From Leptospira paudalimensis (lineage in GTDB: Bacteria > Spirochaetota > Leptospiria > Leptospirales > Leptospiraceae), in contig NZ_JAMQPR010000002.1 of NCBI RefSeq assembly GCF_026151345.1, positions 124,001 to 188,000 on the forward strand: 64,000 nucleotides of DNA, in the 5' to 3' direction. Positions within the stretch are counted from its first letter, which is position 1. Each line of letters starts with the position of its first letter. A program made the translations under genes and the position numbers. The notes beneath the pieces were generated by a model, which did not search any database, was not told the DNA's origin, and was given only the letters and a program-made list of their open reading frames with translations. Positions 56,305 to 64,000 of this stretch are shown here, in pieces.

Positions 56305-57234
56305 TTAACATTTAATTGGCAATACCTTGGGAAGAACTTTAAACTGAGCAGGAAGTTGCCCCATATTTTCTCCATCTACATCGATAAATACATCTTCTTC
56401 AGACTCTGCTTTGAGTTCAGTAATTTGTTTGGAAATTACTTTGGCATCATCAGATAATTTTCCTTGGTAAAGATTTCCAAATTTGCGAAGTGTTTCAAAA
56501 ACAGAAACGTCTTGGATTGCTAATAAATCCATTTTCCCATCATCTAACTTCGCATTCGGTGCAAACCACATTCCTCCTCCAGCAAATTCGCCATTCGCAC
56601 AAACAATTAACCGACATTTATTTGTGATTTTCTCAAATTTGGAAAGTGTGAGTGTGATTTTTTTATTTGTATAAGAAAACAAACAAACAACTGTATAAAA
56701 AAGGAATACACCTTTCCCACCAATAAACCTACCTAACTTTGATTGGTTTACCCTATATACAACTTCTCCACCCATTCCAAAATCAGCCAAATTCAAACAC
56801 AAATATTTACCTTTTGATTTATCGGGCTTGGTATAGGTAACATCAATTAAATCAATATGTCTTTCATCGCCATTTAATGCTTGTTCCAATGCTTTTACCG
56901 GATTTTTAGGAACCTTTACAGTTTTGATAAAATCATTGCCCCGGCCAGCAGGGATTGGACTAAATACAACATTTTTATTGATCAATTTTCCATTTTCGAA
57001 AAGTCCATTGATAATATTTGAGAATGTACCATCTCCTCCAATACCTAAAATCCAATGATACCCTTGTTTTACGGATTCTTTTGCGATATCTTTGGCGGCT
57101 TTTTCTTTGGTAGTTGCTTCATAGGAATAGGGAATCCCCTTCTGGATGAGAATAGGTTCAATTTTTTGCCAAACTTTTGCAGAAAGGCCTCCACCTGAAA
57201 CTGGATTTAAAATTACCTTTATCTTTCTCATCAT
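56305..57234 (-). CDS. Diacylglycerol kinase-family lipid kinase
   Basis: 309 residues of the DAGK catalytic/YegS/sphingosine-kinase family. ILNPVSGGG near residue 8, GIGGDGTFSNIINGL near residue 64 (nucleotide-binding GGDGT loop) and FSPIPAGRGNDF near residue 91 are the conserved motifs. It phosphorylates a lipid hydroxyl with ATP, probably diacylglycerol or a related lipid. Its start overlaps the upstream TetR gene stop by 4 bases, so it is coupled. Confidence 0.9.
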   Translation of the reverse strand: MMRKIKVILNPVSGGGLSAKVWQKIEPILIQKGIPYSYEATTKEKAAKDIAKESVKQGYHWILGIGGDGTFSNIINGLFENGKLINKNVVFSPIPAGRGNDFIKTVKVPKNPVKALEQALNGDERHIDLIDVTYTKPDKSKGKYLCLNLADFGMGGEVVYRVNQSKLGRFIGGKGVFLFYTVVCLFSYTNKKITLTLSKFEKITNKCRLIVCANGEFAGGGMWFAPNAKLDDGKMDLLAIQDVSVFETLRKFGNLYQGKLSDDAKVISKQITELKAESEEDVFIDVDGENMGQLPAQFKVLPKVLPIKC

Positions 57235-57872
57235 GTTTCTCCTTTGTTTCCACCTGAAAATAATCCAAAAAATAAAACATGTTCAATCGTTTCTAAATAA
57301 GCTTTTTCACTTTTTATTTCATTTTGAAAATGCCCATCGAGAATCACTTCTACTGCACCACGTATCATTCCCCATGCAACAGCCACATTGGGATAGGTAC
57401 CTCGTGAGTTGATGAGATTTTCTATTTTTGCTTGTTTGTAAATTTTTTCTAATAAAGACAATCGATTTGATCTTTCATCAGTGAGCATTTTTCTCATATC
57501 TTCAGAAACATTGTCAATGTTTAGATTCACTCCACATTGTTTTGCAACAAGGTACATATGTTTATCACCTAAACAATGATCTATGTAGGCTCGGATCGCA
57601 CGCCTAGACATTTCAATTGCAGTTTTTTCTTCGAAAGCTTTTTCTAGCCTTCCCCGCAGACGAACATAATCTTCATATTGGATTCGAGCCATTAAATCAT
57701 CTTTACTTTTAAAGTGTAGATAAATTGTCCCTCGTCCAATTTCTAAATGTTTTGCGATATCATCCATCTTCACAAGTGATGGATGTTTTGTTCGAAAAAG
57801 TTCAATCGCGCAATTTAGTATATCCGTTTCTCTTTGTGCAAATTCTCTTTTTTTCCTTTCAGAAACGCCCAT
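57231..57872 (-). CDS. TetR-family transcriptional regulator
   Basis: 213 residues. The N-terminal helix-turn-helix (ILNCAIELFRTKHPSLVKMDDIAKHLEIGRGTIYLHFKSKDDL, residues 18-60) is classic TetR. The C-terminal helical domain, for ligand and dimer contacts, is not recognisable to subfamily. It lies second in the operon, right behind the oxidase gene (overlap of one base), and probably controls the lipid operon in response to an acyl ligand. The operator is not identified. Confidence 0.92.
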   Translation of the reverse strand: MGVSERKKREFAQRETDILNCAIELFRTKHPSLVKMDDIAKHLEIGRGTIYLHFKSKDDLMARIQYEDYVRLRGRLEKAFEEKTAIEMSRRAIRAYIDHCLGDKHMYLVAKQCGVNLNIDNVSEDMRKMLTDERSNRLSLLEKIYKQAKIENLINSRGTYPNVAVAWGMIRGAVEVILDGHFQNEIKSEKAYLETIEHVLFFGLFSGGNKGET

Positions 57873-59500
57873 TATTTTAATCCCAACAATCCACCTGGAT
57901 TCATGATCCCCTTTGGATCAAAAGTTTTTTTAAGTGAAGAAAGGATACGAAGCCCTTCTTCCCCTACTTCTTTTTCCATCCAAGGAGATAACATTCTGCC
58001 AATCCCATGATGATGGGACAAGGATCCACCATTTTCATGGATACTATCGATTATTCCTTTATGAAATTTAATAAAAGAAGAAACTTCATTTTGTTTGTCC
58101 ATTGGGCTTATGAAAATAAAGTATAAATTTGCACCATTTTCATAGGCATGGGATATATGGACCATACATGATGTATTTTCAAAACTTTTTATATAAGCTC
58201 TTGTGTTTTCCCATAAGGTATGAAGATTGGACCAACTAACGGCAGTTTCTAAGGTATCGATCCTAATACCTTCATCCATTAAATAATCACGCAAGTAGGC
58301 ACTTGAATACCTTTGGTGTAACCATTTGTTAACCGGTGATTCTCCTGTAGAAAACCCACCATTTCGTTTAGCGATTCTTTTGATTTTCTTCAAAACTTCT
58401 TTTGTATAGGAAGGGTCTCCATCAATGATGATATGCATAAGAGATCTTTGCATTGGTTTGTAACCAATGAACCTAAGAAAAAGGTCCTCTTTGCCTCCAT
58501 TTAATCCACTCATATGAAAAGAAATATCAGTTTCTTCTGGATCTTGGATTCGGAAAAAATGAGGTTTCCCAAATCCTCCTTGCATCACTTCACGCATTGT
58601 CTCAACTGCACTTTCAAAGTTTTTGAAAATAAAAGAACCTTTCGCAGAATTTTGCGTGTGGTATTTACGAATTTTTAAAGTAGCCTTTGTAATGACACCA
58701 AAACTTCCTTCCGTTCCAAGAAACAAACGAAACATATCTGGACCAATGGAAGCTGCGGGATAAACTTTCGATTCGAATTTACCAGAAGGTGTAATAGCCG
58801 TTAATCCAAGAAGAATATCTTCGATTTTACCATACCCAGTGGAAGCTTGCCCTGCCCCTTTTGCAGCAATCCAACCACCTACAGTTGAAAATTCAAAGGA
58901 TTGTGGGAAATGACCACAGGTATATCCCCTGTCATTTAAATGTTTTTCTAATTCGGGTCCATATACTCCAGCTTCAACTGTTACTGTTGAATCAATCGCA
59001 TTAAATTCAATGATGCGATTCAATCGAGACAAATCAAGGGAGATTCCTCCTTTTGGAGCTTGTAGTGCTTTTGTGACTGTAGATCCCGCACCAAAAGGAA
59101 TGACAGGAATTTTATTTGCATTCGCAAGAGCTAATATTTCCTCAATTTCCTTTTCGTTTTTAGGAGAGACCACTACATCAACTACATCCGAAACTTCACC
59201 AAACCGAGCTTTATAGATCTCAGTATAAAATTTTCCTATTGAATGTTTTGCTCGACTAACATCGTCTATTGAAACATTCGAATTCCCCACAATTTTTTTA
59301 AGTTTTGAAATGACTGTTGGACTTAACTTAGATTTCTTTAATGGTTTTAAAGGGAGTTCACCTTTAGGAAGAGAAGATTTAAATTCGTTTGATACTGGGA
59401 ATTGATGATTTAAAAAATCCAATGTATGTGAGGGAAGTTTTTCTTCCACTTCTTGTGATCCCCATTTATAGATGTTTCGAGTTTGCATAGAAGTTACCAA
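57872..59500 (-). CDS. FAD-linked oxidase, alkyl-dihydroxyacetonephosphate synthase-like
   Basis: 542 residues. The PCMH-type FAD domain (about residues 120-300) contains PVIPFGAGSTVTKALQAPKGG. The stretch TCGHFPQSFEFSTVGGWIAA is close to alkyl-DHAP synthase, and the C-terminal SHHHGIGR motif (about residue 505) matches the catalytic HHH of that enzyme. Alkyl-DHAP synthase replaces the acyl of acyl-DHAP with a fatty alcohol in ether-lipid synthesis; the family also includes simple 2-hydroxy-acid oxidases. The TTG at 59500 has AAGGA four to five bases upstream, so it is preferred over the ATG at 59488. It is the first gene of the operon. Confidence 0.82.
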   Translation of the reverse strand: MVTSMQTRNIYKWGSQEVEEKLPSHTLDFLNHQFPVSNEFKSSLPKGELPLKPLKKSKLSPTVISKLKKIVGNSNVSIDDVSRAKHSIGKFYTEIYKARFGEVSDVVDVVVSPKNEKEIEEILALANANKIPVIPFGAGSTVTKALQAPKGGISLDLSRLNRIIEFNAIDSTVTVEAGVYGPELEKHLNDRGYTCGHFPQSFEFSTVGGWIAAKGAGQASTGYGKIEDILLGLTAITPSGKFESKVYPAASIGPDMFRLFLGTEGSFGVITKATLKIRKYHTQNSAKGSFIFKNFESAVETMREVMQGGFGKPHFFRIQDPEETDISFHMSGLNGGKEDLFLRFIGYKPMQRSLMHIIIDGDPSYTKEVLKKIKRIAKRNGGFSTGESPVNKWLHQRYSSAYLRDYLMDEGIRIDTLETAVSWSNLHTLWENTRAYIKSFENTSCMVHISHAYENGANLYFIFISPMDKQNEVSSFIKFHKGIIDSIHENGGSLSHHHGIGRMLSPWMEKEVGEEGLRILSSLKKTFDPKGIMNPGGLLGLK

Positions 59501-59573
59501 AAATCCTTATTTGCTCCAATTTTTGAACCAAATTCACAAATTGACAATCAAAAAAAATTTTTGTTCGTTTTAT

Positions 59574-60026
59574 TTAACCGCGTAACTCTTTAAAATACTC
59601 AGCACGAACAGATGTTAAAAACTCAATTGATAATGTGATTCCGAATAATAATGACAAAGTTTCTCTTAATACTTCATCCAAATCAAATCCAGTTAACAAC
59701 CATTCTATGAGTTCAAAACAAATATCTAATGCGGGTAAAGAATTTGTTGGTGTATTCCCTTTTGCAATTGCTATCAGTAATTTGGGAATTTCGCCAGTTT
59801 GATTGTTTGCAATTAAATTTCTGATTTCAGTAGGATATGAAACCATTAACTTTTGTTTGATTGCGTTTGGTGTGAATACTAACTGATCTTCTCTTAATTC
59901 CAAAGCCATGAGTAGATGGTCTTTTAAATTTTTTTCAGAGTGATGGCTATCTTGCCAAACAAGTAGAGTTTTTTCCCCTACAAGAGAATCTTCAAACGGT
60001 GAGAATGGATATGGTTTTTTTTCCAT
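59574..60026 (-). CDS. Soluble protein of unknown function
   Basis: 150 residues, no signal peptide or membrane helix. It is acidic, probably helical, with HHSEKNLKDHLLMALEL near residue 28 and FELIEWLLTGFDLDEVLRETL near residue 104. No domain is recognised. It lies between the lipid operon and the HU gene, on the same strand, but with gaps of 73 and 41 bases. It may be transcribed with HU. Confidence 0.55.
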   Translation of the reverse strand: MEKKPYPFSPFEDSLVGEKTLLVWQDSHHSEKNLKDHLLMALELREDQLVFTPNAIKQKLMVSYPTEIRNLIANNQTGEIPKLLIAIAKGNTPTNSLPALDICFELIEWLLTGFDLDEVLRETLSLLFGITLSIEFLTSVRAEYFKELRG

Positions 60027-60067
60027 AAAATTCCCAGGTAGATTCCCACCTGGGAGAATTGATGACT

Positions 60068-60373
60068 TTATTTTTTAGGTGGGACAACCGCGTCTTTGCA
60101 AGTTTTAGAAAGAGTGAATTTCACAACTGTTTTTGCAGGGATAACAATCGCTTCACCAGTTGCAGGGTTTCTACCTTTTCTCTTTGGACGATTACGTTTA
60201 ACAAGTTTACCTAGACCAGGAATGACAAATGCACCATTCTTCTTAGTTTCTTTGTAAGCGAGTTCAACGAAAGAGTCCAAAAATGCTGCTACATTTTTTT
60301 TGGTCATTCCAGTTGTTTCAGCGAGTTCGCTGAGCATTTCGGACTTTTTCATTGGGGTAGGAGTTGTTGCCAT
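60068..60373 (-). CDS. hup: HU/IHF-family DNA-binding protein
   Basis: 101 residues. MLSELAETTGMTKKNVAAFLDSFVEL is the dimerisation helix pair, FVIPGLGKLVKRNRPKRKGRNPATGEAIVIPAKTVVKF is the family signature and DNA-binding arm, with GRNPATGE at the arm tip. The Lys-rich tail (VVPPKK) is short. It is a nucleoid protein that bends DNA. GAGGA precedes the ATG at 60373 by about 10 bases. Confidence 0.93.
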   Translation of the reverse strand: MATTPTPMKKSEMLSELAETTGMTKKNVAAFLDSFVELAYKETKKNGAFVIPGLGKLVKRNRPKRKGRNPATGEAIVIPAKTVVKFTLSKTCKDAVVPPKK

Positions 60374-60550
60374 ACTTTGATTTTCCTCTAAACCATTTAA
60401 CGGTTACACATTATTTACAAAACTACCTGTTTTGGTACAAGATTAAAATCATTTTGGATACAATTTTTCTTAAAATTCCCTAAGAAAATCGTAGTTTTTG
60501 TAAAAAAACCTTTATTTTCCTAATGAAAATGGGAATTTCTTCCAAAACTC

Positions 60551-61828
60551 ATGACTTCCATCAAGTACAAGAAGATCGTTGTCGTTTTCAAACGAACCAA
60601 ATACGAGTTGGATTTGGAAACATATGGTTCCATACAAGCCTATAAGGAAGTCACAAAACAAAATCCAGAGGTATTCCAAAGAACGTATGAATCCCATGAA
60701 AGGCAAATTCGTTCCCGTGAGTATCTAAAAACACATGTATTTCCAAAGGCTGATTTTGTTTTCCGAGAACACTTTGACCCAGAATCCGGTTCGAATTATG
60801 ACTTAGTTGTGGCTCATGGTGGAGATAATCATTTTACATATGTTGCTCATTTGGTCGGCAATACTCATTTAATTGGGTGTAATTCAGATCCAGATTCTTC
60901 TGTTGGGGCTCTCCTTGGATTTACAGCAGAAGAACTTGGTGAAGCCGTAAAACATAATTTTAAACAAACAAAAATAGAGTCTTGGTCACTCTTAGAAACT
61001 GAAATTGTCTATCCAAATGGTACAAAACTTAAAACTGTTCCAGCTGTATGTGAACTTTCCATCCGAAACAATAGCCCAGAGCTCACTTCAAGGTTTTGGA
61101 TTTCGTATTTGGACAAAAAGGAAGAACAAAAATGTTCTGGATTACTAGTTTACACAGGTGCAGGATCAACAGGTTGGATCAGTTCTTGTTTCCCTAAGAA
61201 ATTCCCACCATTTTCGAAACATGAGCCATTTTTCCATGTGTATTCCAGAGAAATACGAGTCAAATCACGAGAAACAGAGTTTTCCTTGGCAGATTTTAGG
61301 GCTTTGGATCAAGTGGAAGTTATTTCCGAAATGAATGGTGGTTTGGCAGTGGATTCTCTCACAGAGAGACACTACCCGTTTCCACCATATGCAAAAGCGG
61401 TAATCAAATTATCGCCTGAGAAATTATTTGTAGTCGTTCCACTAAAGAGAGGGGAATCCATGCAGGACTTACCATACGAAATCGAACAAAAGCGCATCAA
61501 TGGAACTGTCATTGTTCAAATTAAAGGACGGATGGAATCTGGTCCGTTAGACCGAATCACCCAAACCATACTTGATGAAATGGTTGGTGCCGATAGAAAA
61601 CATTTGATTTTAGATTTTTCTGAATTACGTTACATATCTAGTTTAGGAATACGAATGATACTAGATGTAAAAATGAACTTACAAAAACGAAACAAAGAAA
61701 TGGCTCTCGTTGGTGTAACAAGTTCCATTTTACAGGTGTTCCATCTTTTAGGTTTATCAAATGCATTCCAATTTTTTTCTGATCGAGAAGATGCTTTAAA
61801 GTCTTTTGAGGAGCCATCTAAGTCCTAG
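60551..61828 (+). CDS. NAD-kinase-like protein fused to a STAS domain
   Basis: 425 residues. Residues 1-300 follow the NAD kinase layout, closest to the eukaryotic mitochondrial NADK2 type: LVVAHGGDNHFTYVAHL (89-105) at the nucleotide loop, IGCNSDPDSSVGALL (about 108-122) like the INTDP loop of NADK2, and LVYTGAGSTGWISS (199-212) like the NAD kinase TGSTAW motif. The canonical GGDGT reads GGDNH, so activity is uncertain. Residues 315-420 are a STAS (anti-sigma antagonist) domain, with LDFSELRYISSLGIRMI and Ser374 as the possible phosphorylated Ser. The fusion suggests a metabolic sensor linked to partner-switching. It starts 178 bases after HU on the other strand; a membrane protein gene begins directly after its stop. 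Confidence 0.7.
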   Translation: MTSIKYKKIVVVFKRTKYELDLETYGSIQAYKEVTKQNPEVFQRTYESHERQIRSREYLKTHVFPKADFVFREHFDPESGSNYDLVVAHGGDNHFTYVAHLVGNTHLIGCNSDPDSSVGALLGFTAEELGEAVKHNFKQTKIESWSLLETEIVYPNGTKLKTVPAVCELSIRNNSPELTSRFWISYLDKKEEQKCSGLLVYTGAGSTGWISSCFPKKFPPFSKHEPFFHVYSREIRVKSRETEFSLADFRALDQVEVISEMNGGLAVDSLTERHYPFPPYAKAVIKLSPEKLFVVVPLKRGESMQDLPYEIEQKRINGTVIVQIKGRMESGPLDRITQTILDEMVGADRKHLILDFSELRYISSLGIRMILDVKMNLQKRNKEMALVGVTSSILQVFHLLGLSNAFQFFSDREDALKSFEEPSKS

Positions 61829-62389
61829 ATGACTCCACGAATTTCCGTTTGGATCTCCACTTCGGTTTTCGTTTCTTTTTTAGTGATTTCTATATTCTAT
61901 TCCCTCATTTACTACGAAAACTCCTTCCTTAAAGAGGAGTCCATTTCACTCATAAACGAAAAAAACAGAAGTTTTGCGAGAGTACAAGAATTGTCTCGAA
62001 TCAAAAATCAATTCCCAATTGCTTACCAATGCCATTATAATTTTGGATTATCTGATGGATCTTTATATGAATCTACCGAAAAAATCCCTTATTCCATTTA
62101 CAAAAGGTTAAGGTTAGGTGATTCAATTGAAATTTACAAAAAGGAACTGAGGATTTTAGGAAAACCTACAGCAATTTCGAGAATAATGGGGAATGAAGAG
62201 CCACTCCCCCTTTTAGAGAACTTAGAAAAATATTTTAAATTTAGTTTTTACTATTTCCTTACTTTAACGGCTGTTTTTTTGGCTATTAGGGTTTCGGAAT
62301 TGTTACTTCGAACTTATCCTTCCCAGAAAAAACCAAATGAGACTGACGTGATTGTTGTAAATAATTCTCAGGATTTACATCAAAAGTAA
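61829..62389 (+). CDS. Small membrane protein of unknown function, partly like DUF3592
   Basis: 186 residues, immediately after the NAD-kinase/STAS gene with no gap. There are two membrane helices (about residues 9-28 and 138-158) and an extracytoplasmic part between them with a strand-rich middle. The last 35 codons overlap the end of the minus-strand gene from 62813. I recognise no family with confidence; the layout resembles DUF3592 proteins. It may act with the fusion protein. Confidence 0.6.
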   Translation: MTPRISVWISTSVFVSFLVISIFYSLIYYENSFLKEESISLINEKNRSFARVQELSRIKNQFPIAYQCHYNFGLSDGSLYESTEKIPYSIYKRLRLGDSIEIYKKELRILGKPTAISRIMGNEEPLPLLENLEKYFKFSFYYFLTLTAVFLAIRVSELLLRTYPSQKKPNETDVIVVNNSQDLHQK

Positions 62390-62813
62390 CAAAACACATA
62401 TATTTATCGTATTTCACTACATACATAAATTCCATATAATTGAGATGTGTATTTTGAGTCATAAAACCACGTAACCATTTGCTATCGCGATATACTCTTT
62501 CGTATTGGATGTTAGTTGCATCTATTTTCTTGATTGATTCTGCTGACTCTTTTGAATAATCACGACTCATGATTTCTTTTTTGAGCGTCTTAATCAGGTT
62601 ATATTCGAGTTTTGCTTTATTAGGTGGTAAATTTTCTGGACGTGTTTTATAGTAGTACTCGAACAACTCTTTGTCTTGGCCTTCTTTGGCATCGTGATTT
62701 TCTTGATTCACGTCGGTAGATGTTGTTTGTGGTTTAGTGTCCTGTGCAGAGATTGAAACAACTGCTAAACTGAACAAAATGGTAAAGAGAAGGCTTTTTT
62801 TCGAGAGTTCCAT
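62286..62813 (-). CDS. Secreted protein of unknown function, overlapping its neighbour
   Basis: 175 residues from ATG 62813 (the frame is open to 62975, but only 62813 gives a signal peptide, LLFTILFSLAVVSISA). The mature part is charged, with a Glu/Tyr-rich stretch and a C-terminal beta region (YMCFVTFDVNPENYL). The last 104 bases overlap, tail to tail, the plus-strand gene ending at 62389. No domain is recognised. It is divergent from the HATPase-HDOD gene at 62901. Confidence 0.65.
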   Translation of the reverse strand: MELSKKSLLFTILFSLAVVSISAQDTKPQTTSTDVNQENHDAKEGQDKELFEYYYKTRPENLPPNKAKLEYNLIKTLKKEIMSRDYSKESAESIKKIDATNIQYERVYRDSKWLRGFMTQNTHLNYMEFMYVVKYDKYMCFVTFDVNPENYLQQSRQSHLVFSGKDKFEVTIPKP

Positions 62814-62900
62814 AGTTACTATTATCGGATTTTCTAAGTAAATTTCAAAATAAAATTTTCGGTTTTCAAAAAGAGAAACAAGGTTCAAAACAGTTTTATC

Positions 62901-64000
62901 ATGTCGATTCCCCCACTCATGACATTCCAGGAGGACTTTCTCTCTGGGAAATTGATCACCAAAGAATATGTCCATTTTTCGGAAATCGACTGTCCGGAAT
63001 TGGACATTTGGATTGGTCGTGTGGTCAGGAGTATTTCCCTGGAATTCCTACATGAGATTTTATTTACTATCCTAAGCGAACTTTTAGTGAATGGTTGTAA
63101 GGCAAATGGGAAACGTGTTTTTTTCTCAGAACAAGGGTTAGACTTATGGAACGAAAAAGATTATGCCCGAGGGATTAGTCTTTATAAGGATGAGTTTGGA
63201 CACCATCGTAAACGCGTATTTTCTTCATTAGAAAAATCAAATTATTCAATTTCTCTCAGTACAATGTACAAGGATGATTTTATTGAGTTCAGAGTTCGCA
63301 ATAATGCAAAAATCCTTCCAGAAGAGAAAAATCGAATCGTAAGAAGGGTCCAAGCTTCAACAAAGTATAAAAATATAAATGATGCTTACCGAGAATCCGT
63401 GGACAATGAGGAAAGTTCTGGTTTAGGCATTGTATTAATTCATATCCTACTTCGTAATTCAGGGATTCCAAATCAATTTTTCGAATTGGTAACTGGTGAA
63501 GACTATACAGAAGTGATCATTCGTATTCCCAAACAATTGATTCCAAAAGATAGCCAATTACGCATTAAGGAACTTTTGATTCGGGAGGTAAATTCACTTC
63601 CTCCATTGCCTGCTCAAATAAATAAATTGATCATGATTGCAAAAAAGAAAGATGTTACTTTCCAAGAAATTGCAACTGAAGCTGAAAAAGACCCAGCAAT
63701 CGCAGCTGAAATTATTAAAATTGCAAATTCACCATTATTTGGAGTCCATAAATCTATTGTTTCTGTTGTTGAAGGAGTGAAACGGATTGGTCTAAAAAAC
63801 CTGGAGTCAATCTTTCTGGCATTGGGTGCTAAAAAAATACTTAACTCTCGTTATGCGAAACAAGTTCTTGTTTGGACTCACTCTTTTAAAACTTCGATGT
63901 ATGTGAAGTTCTTACTGGAAGAAAAGCGAAAACACATCCAACTTTTAGAAACAGCAACGATCGCTGCCCTATTACATGATTTAGGAAGAATGGTTCTATT
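62901..64000 (+). CDS. HATPase-HDOD signalling protein, cut by the window edge
   Basis: 366 codons are visible and the frame is still open at 64000. The N-terminal half resembles a GHKL-type ATPase: ILSELLVNGCKAN (about residues 60-72) as the N-box and ESSGLGIVLIHILL as the G-box, with no phospho-accepting His. The C-terminal half is an HDOD domain: SLPPLPAQINKL, ATEAEKDPAIAAEIIKIANSP and VKRIGLKNLESIF, ending ALLHDLGRMVL at the edge. This is a signalling protein with two modules; the full length is not seen. Confidence 0.82.
   Translation, partial: MSIPPLMTFQEDFLSGKLITKEYVHFSEIDCPELDIWIGRVVRSISLEFLHEILFTILSELLVNGCKANGKRVFFSEQGLDLWNEKDYARGISLYKDEFGHHRKRVFSSLEKSNYSISLSTMYKDDFIEFRVRNNAKILPEEKNRIVRRVQASTKYKNINDAYRESVDNEESSGLGIVLIHILLRNSGIPNQFFELVTGEDYTEVIIRIPKQLIPKDSQLRIKELLIREVNSLPPLPAQINKLIMIAKKKDVTFQEIATEAEKDPAIAAEIIKIANSPLFGVHKSIVSVVEGVKRIGLKNLESIFLALGAKKILNSRYAKQVLVWTHSFKTSMYVKFLLEEKRKHIQLLETATIAALLHDLGRMVL

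Noticed and set aside
1..64000. tRNA, rRNA, CRISPR, IS or prophage features
   Set aside because: No cloverleaf, spaced direct repeats, transposase or phage structural gene was recognised on either strand by eye; a tRNAscan and repeat search would be decisive.

Overview
The window is chromosomal DNA from a spirochaete, most likely a Leptospira of the saprophytic (L. biflexa-like) clade. This is inferred from the moderate-low GC content, frequent TTG/GTG starts, a small lipoprotein of the Leptospira TIGR04452 type, many flexible spirochaetal lipoboxes and the mix of B12-dependent mutases, TonB parts and a cbb3 oxidase. No rRNA, tRNA, CRISPR array, insertion sequence or phage gene was seen. Coding density is high and no intergenic gap exceeds about 300 bases. 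The longest, about 290 bases at 6993-7280, holds a terminator, a doubtful 29-codon membrane ORF and two abutting palindromes.

Layout. 1-1.8 kb: a truncated ferritin-like protein, a YhhN/TMEM86-type membrane protein and a small secreted protein. 1.8-7.0 kb: methylmalonyl-CoA mutase (mutA, mutB) and its G-protein chaperone. 7.3-9.6 kb: a two-component pair and a PilZ protein. 9.7-14.7 kb: a lone RND efflux pump and a glycosyltransferase-like membrane protein. 14.9-18.6 kb: a tight operon of an ExbB-type channel, TonB and a large exported protein with an inactivated papain fold and four fibronectin-III-like units. 18.7-23.9 kb: UDP-glucose pyrophosphorylase with two small envelope proteins, an alpha/beta-hydrolase-like protein lacking the nucleophile, a Csp1-like copper store and a TraB protein. 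24.0-28.3 kb: CheD, an HDOD protein, shikimate kinase, a TPM-domain protein and a membrane protein. 28.4-34.4 kb: glutamate synthase (gltB, gltD). 35.8-43.8 kb: a complete cbb3 oxidase locus (ccoN-O-Q-P-G-H-I-S plus a TauE/SafE-type protein) with an FNR-like palindrome upstream. 43.8-47.1 kb: an ECF sigma / anti-sigma / Spy-like lipoprotein cassette and small envelope proteins. 47.1-51.0 kb: aspartase, a single-domain response regulator, a lytic transglycosylase and a polytopic membrane protein. 51.1-54.2 kb: a second B12-dependent mutase (MeaA/ethylmalonyl-CoA mutase type) with its own G-protein. 54.2-59.5 kb: a five-gene glycerolipid operon (alkyl-DHAP-synthase-like oxidase, TetR, lipid kinase, glycerol-3-phosphate dehydrogenase, thioesterase). 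59.6-64 kb: HU, an NAD-kinase-like/STAS fusion, two small proteins whose genes overlap tail to tail, and a truncated HATPase-HDOD protein.

The genes fit an aerobic organism that lives on fatty acids. The two acyl-CoA mutase/chaperone pairs handle C3-C4 branched acyl-CoAs, GlpD and the neighbouring lipid enzymes handle glycerol phosphate and glycerolipid, and the cbb3 oxidase supports respiration at low oxygen. The least explained items are the ExbB-TonB-pseudopapain operon, which has no ExbD, and the NAD-kinase-like/STAS fusion.
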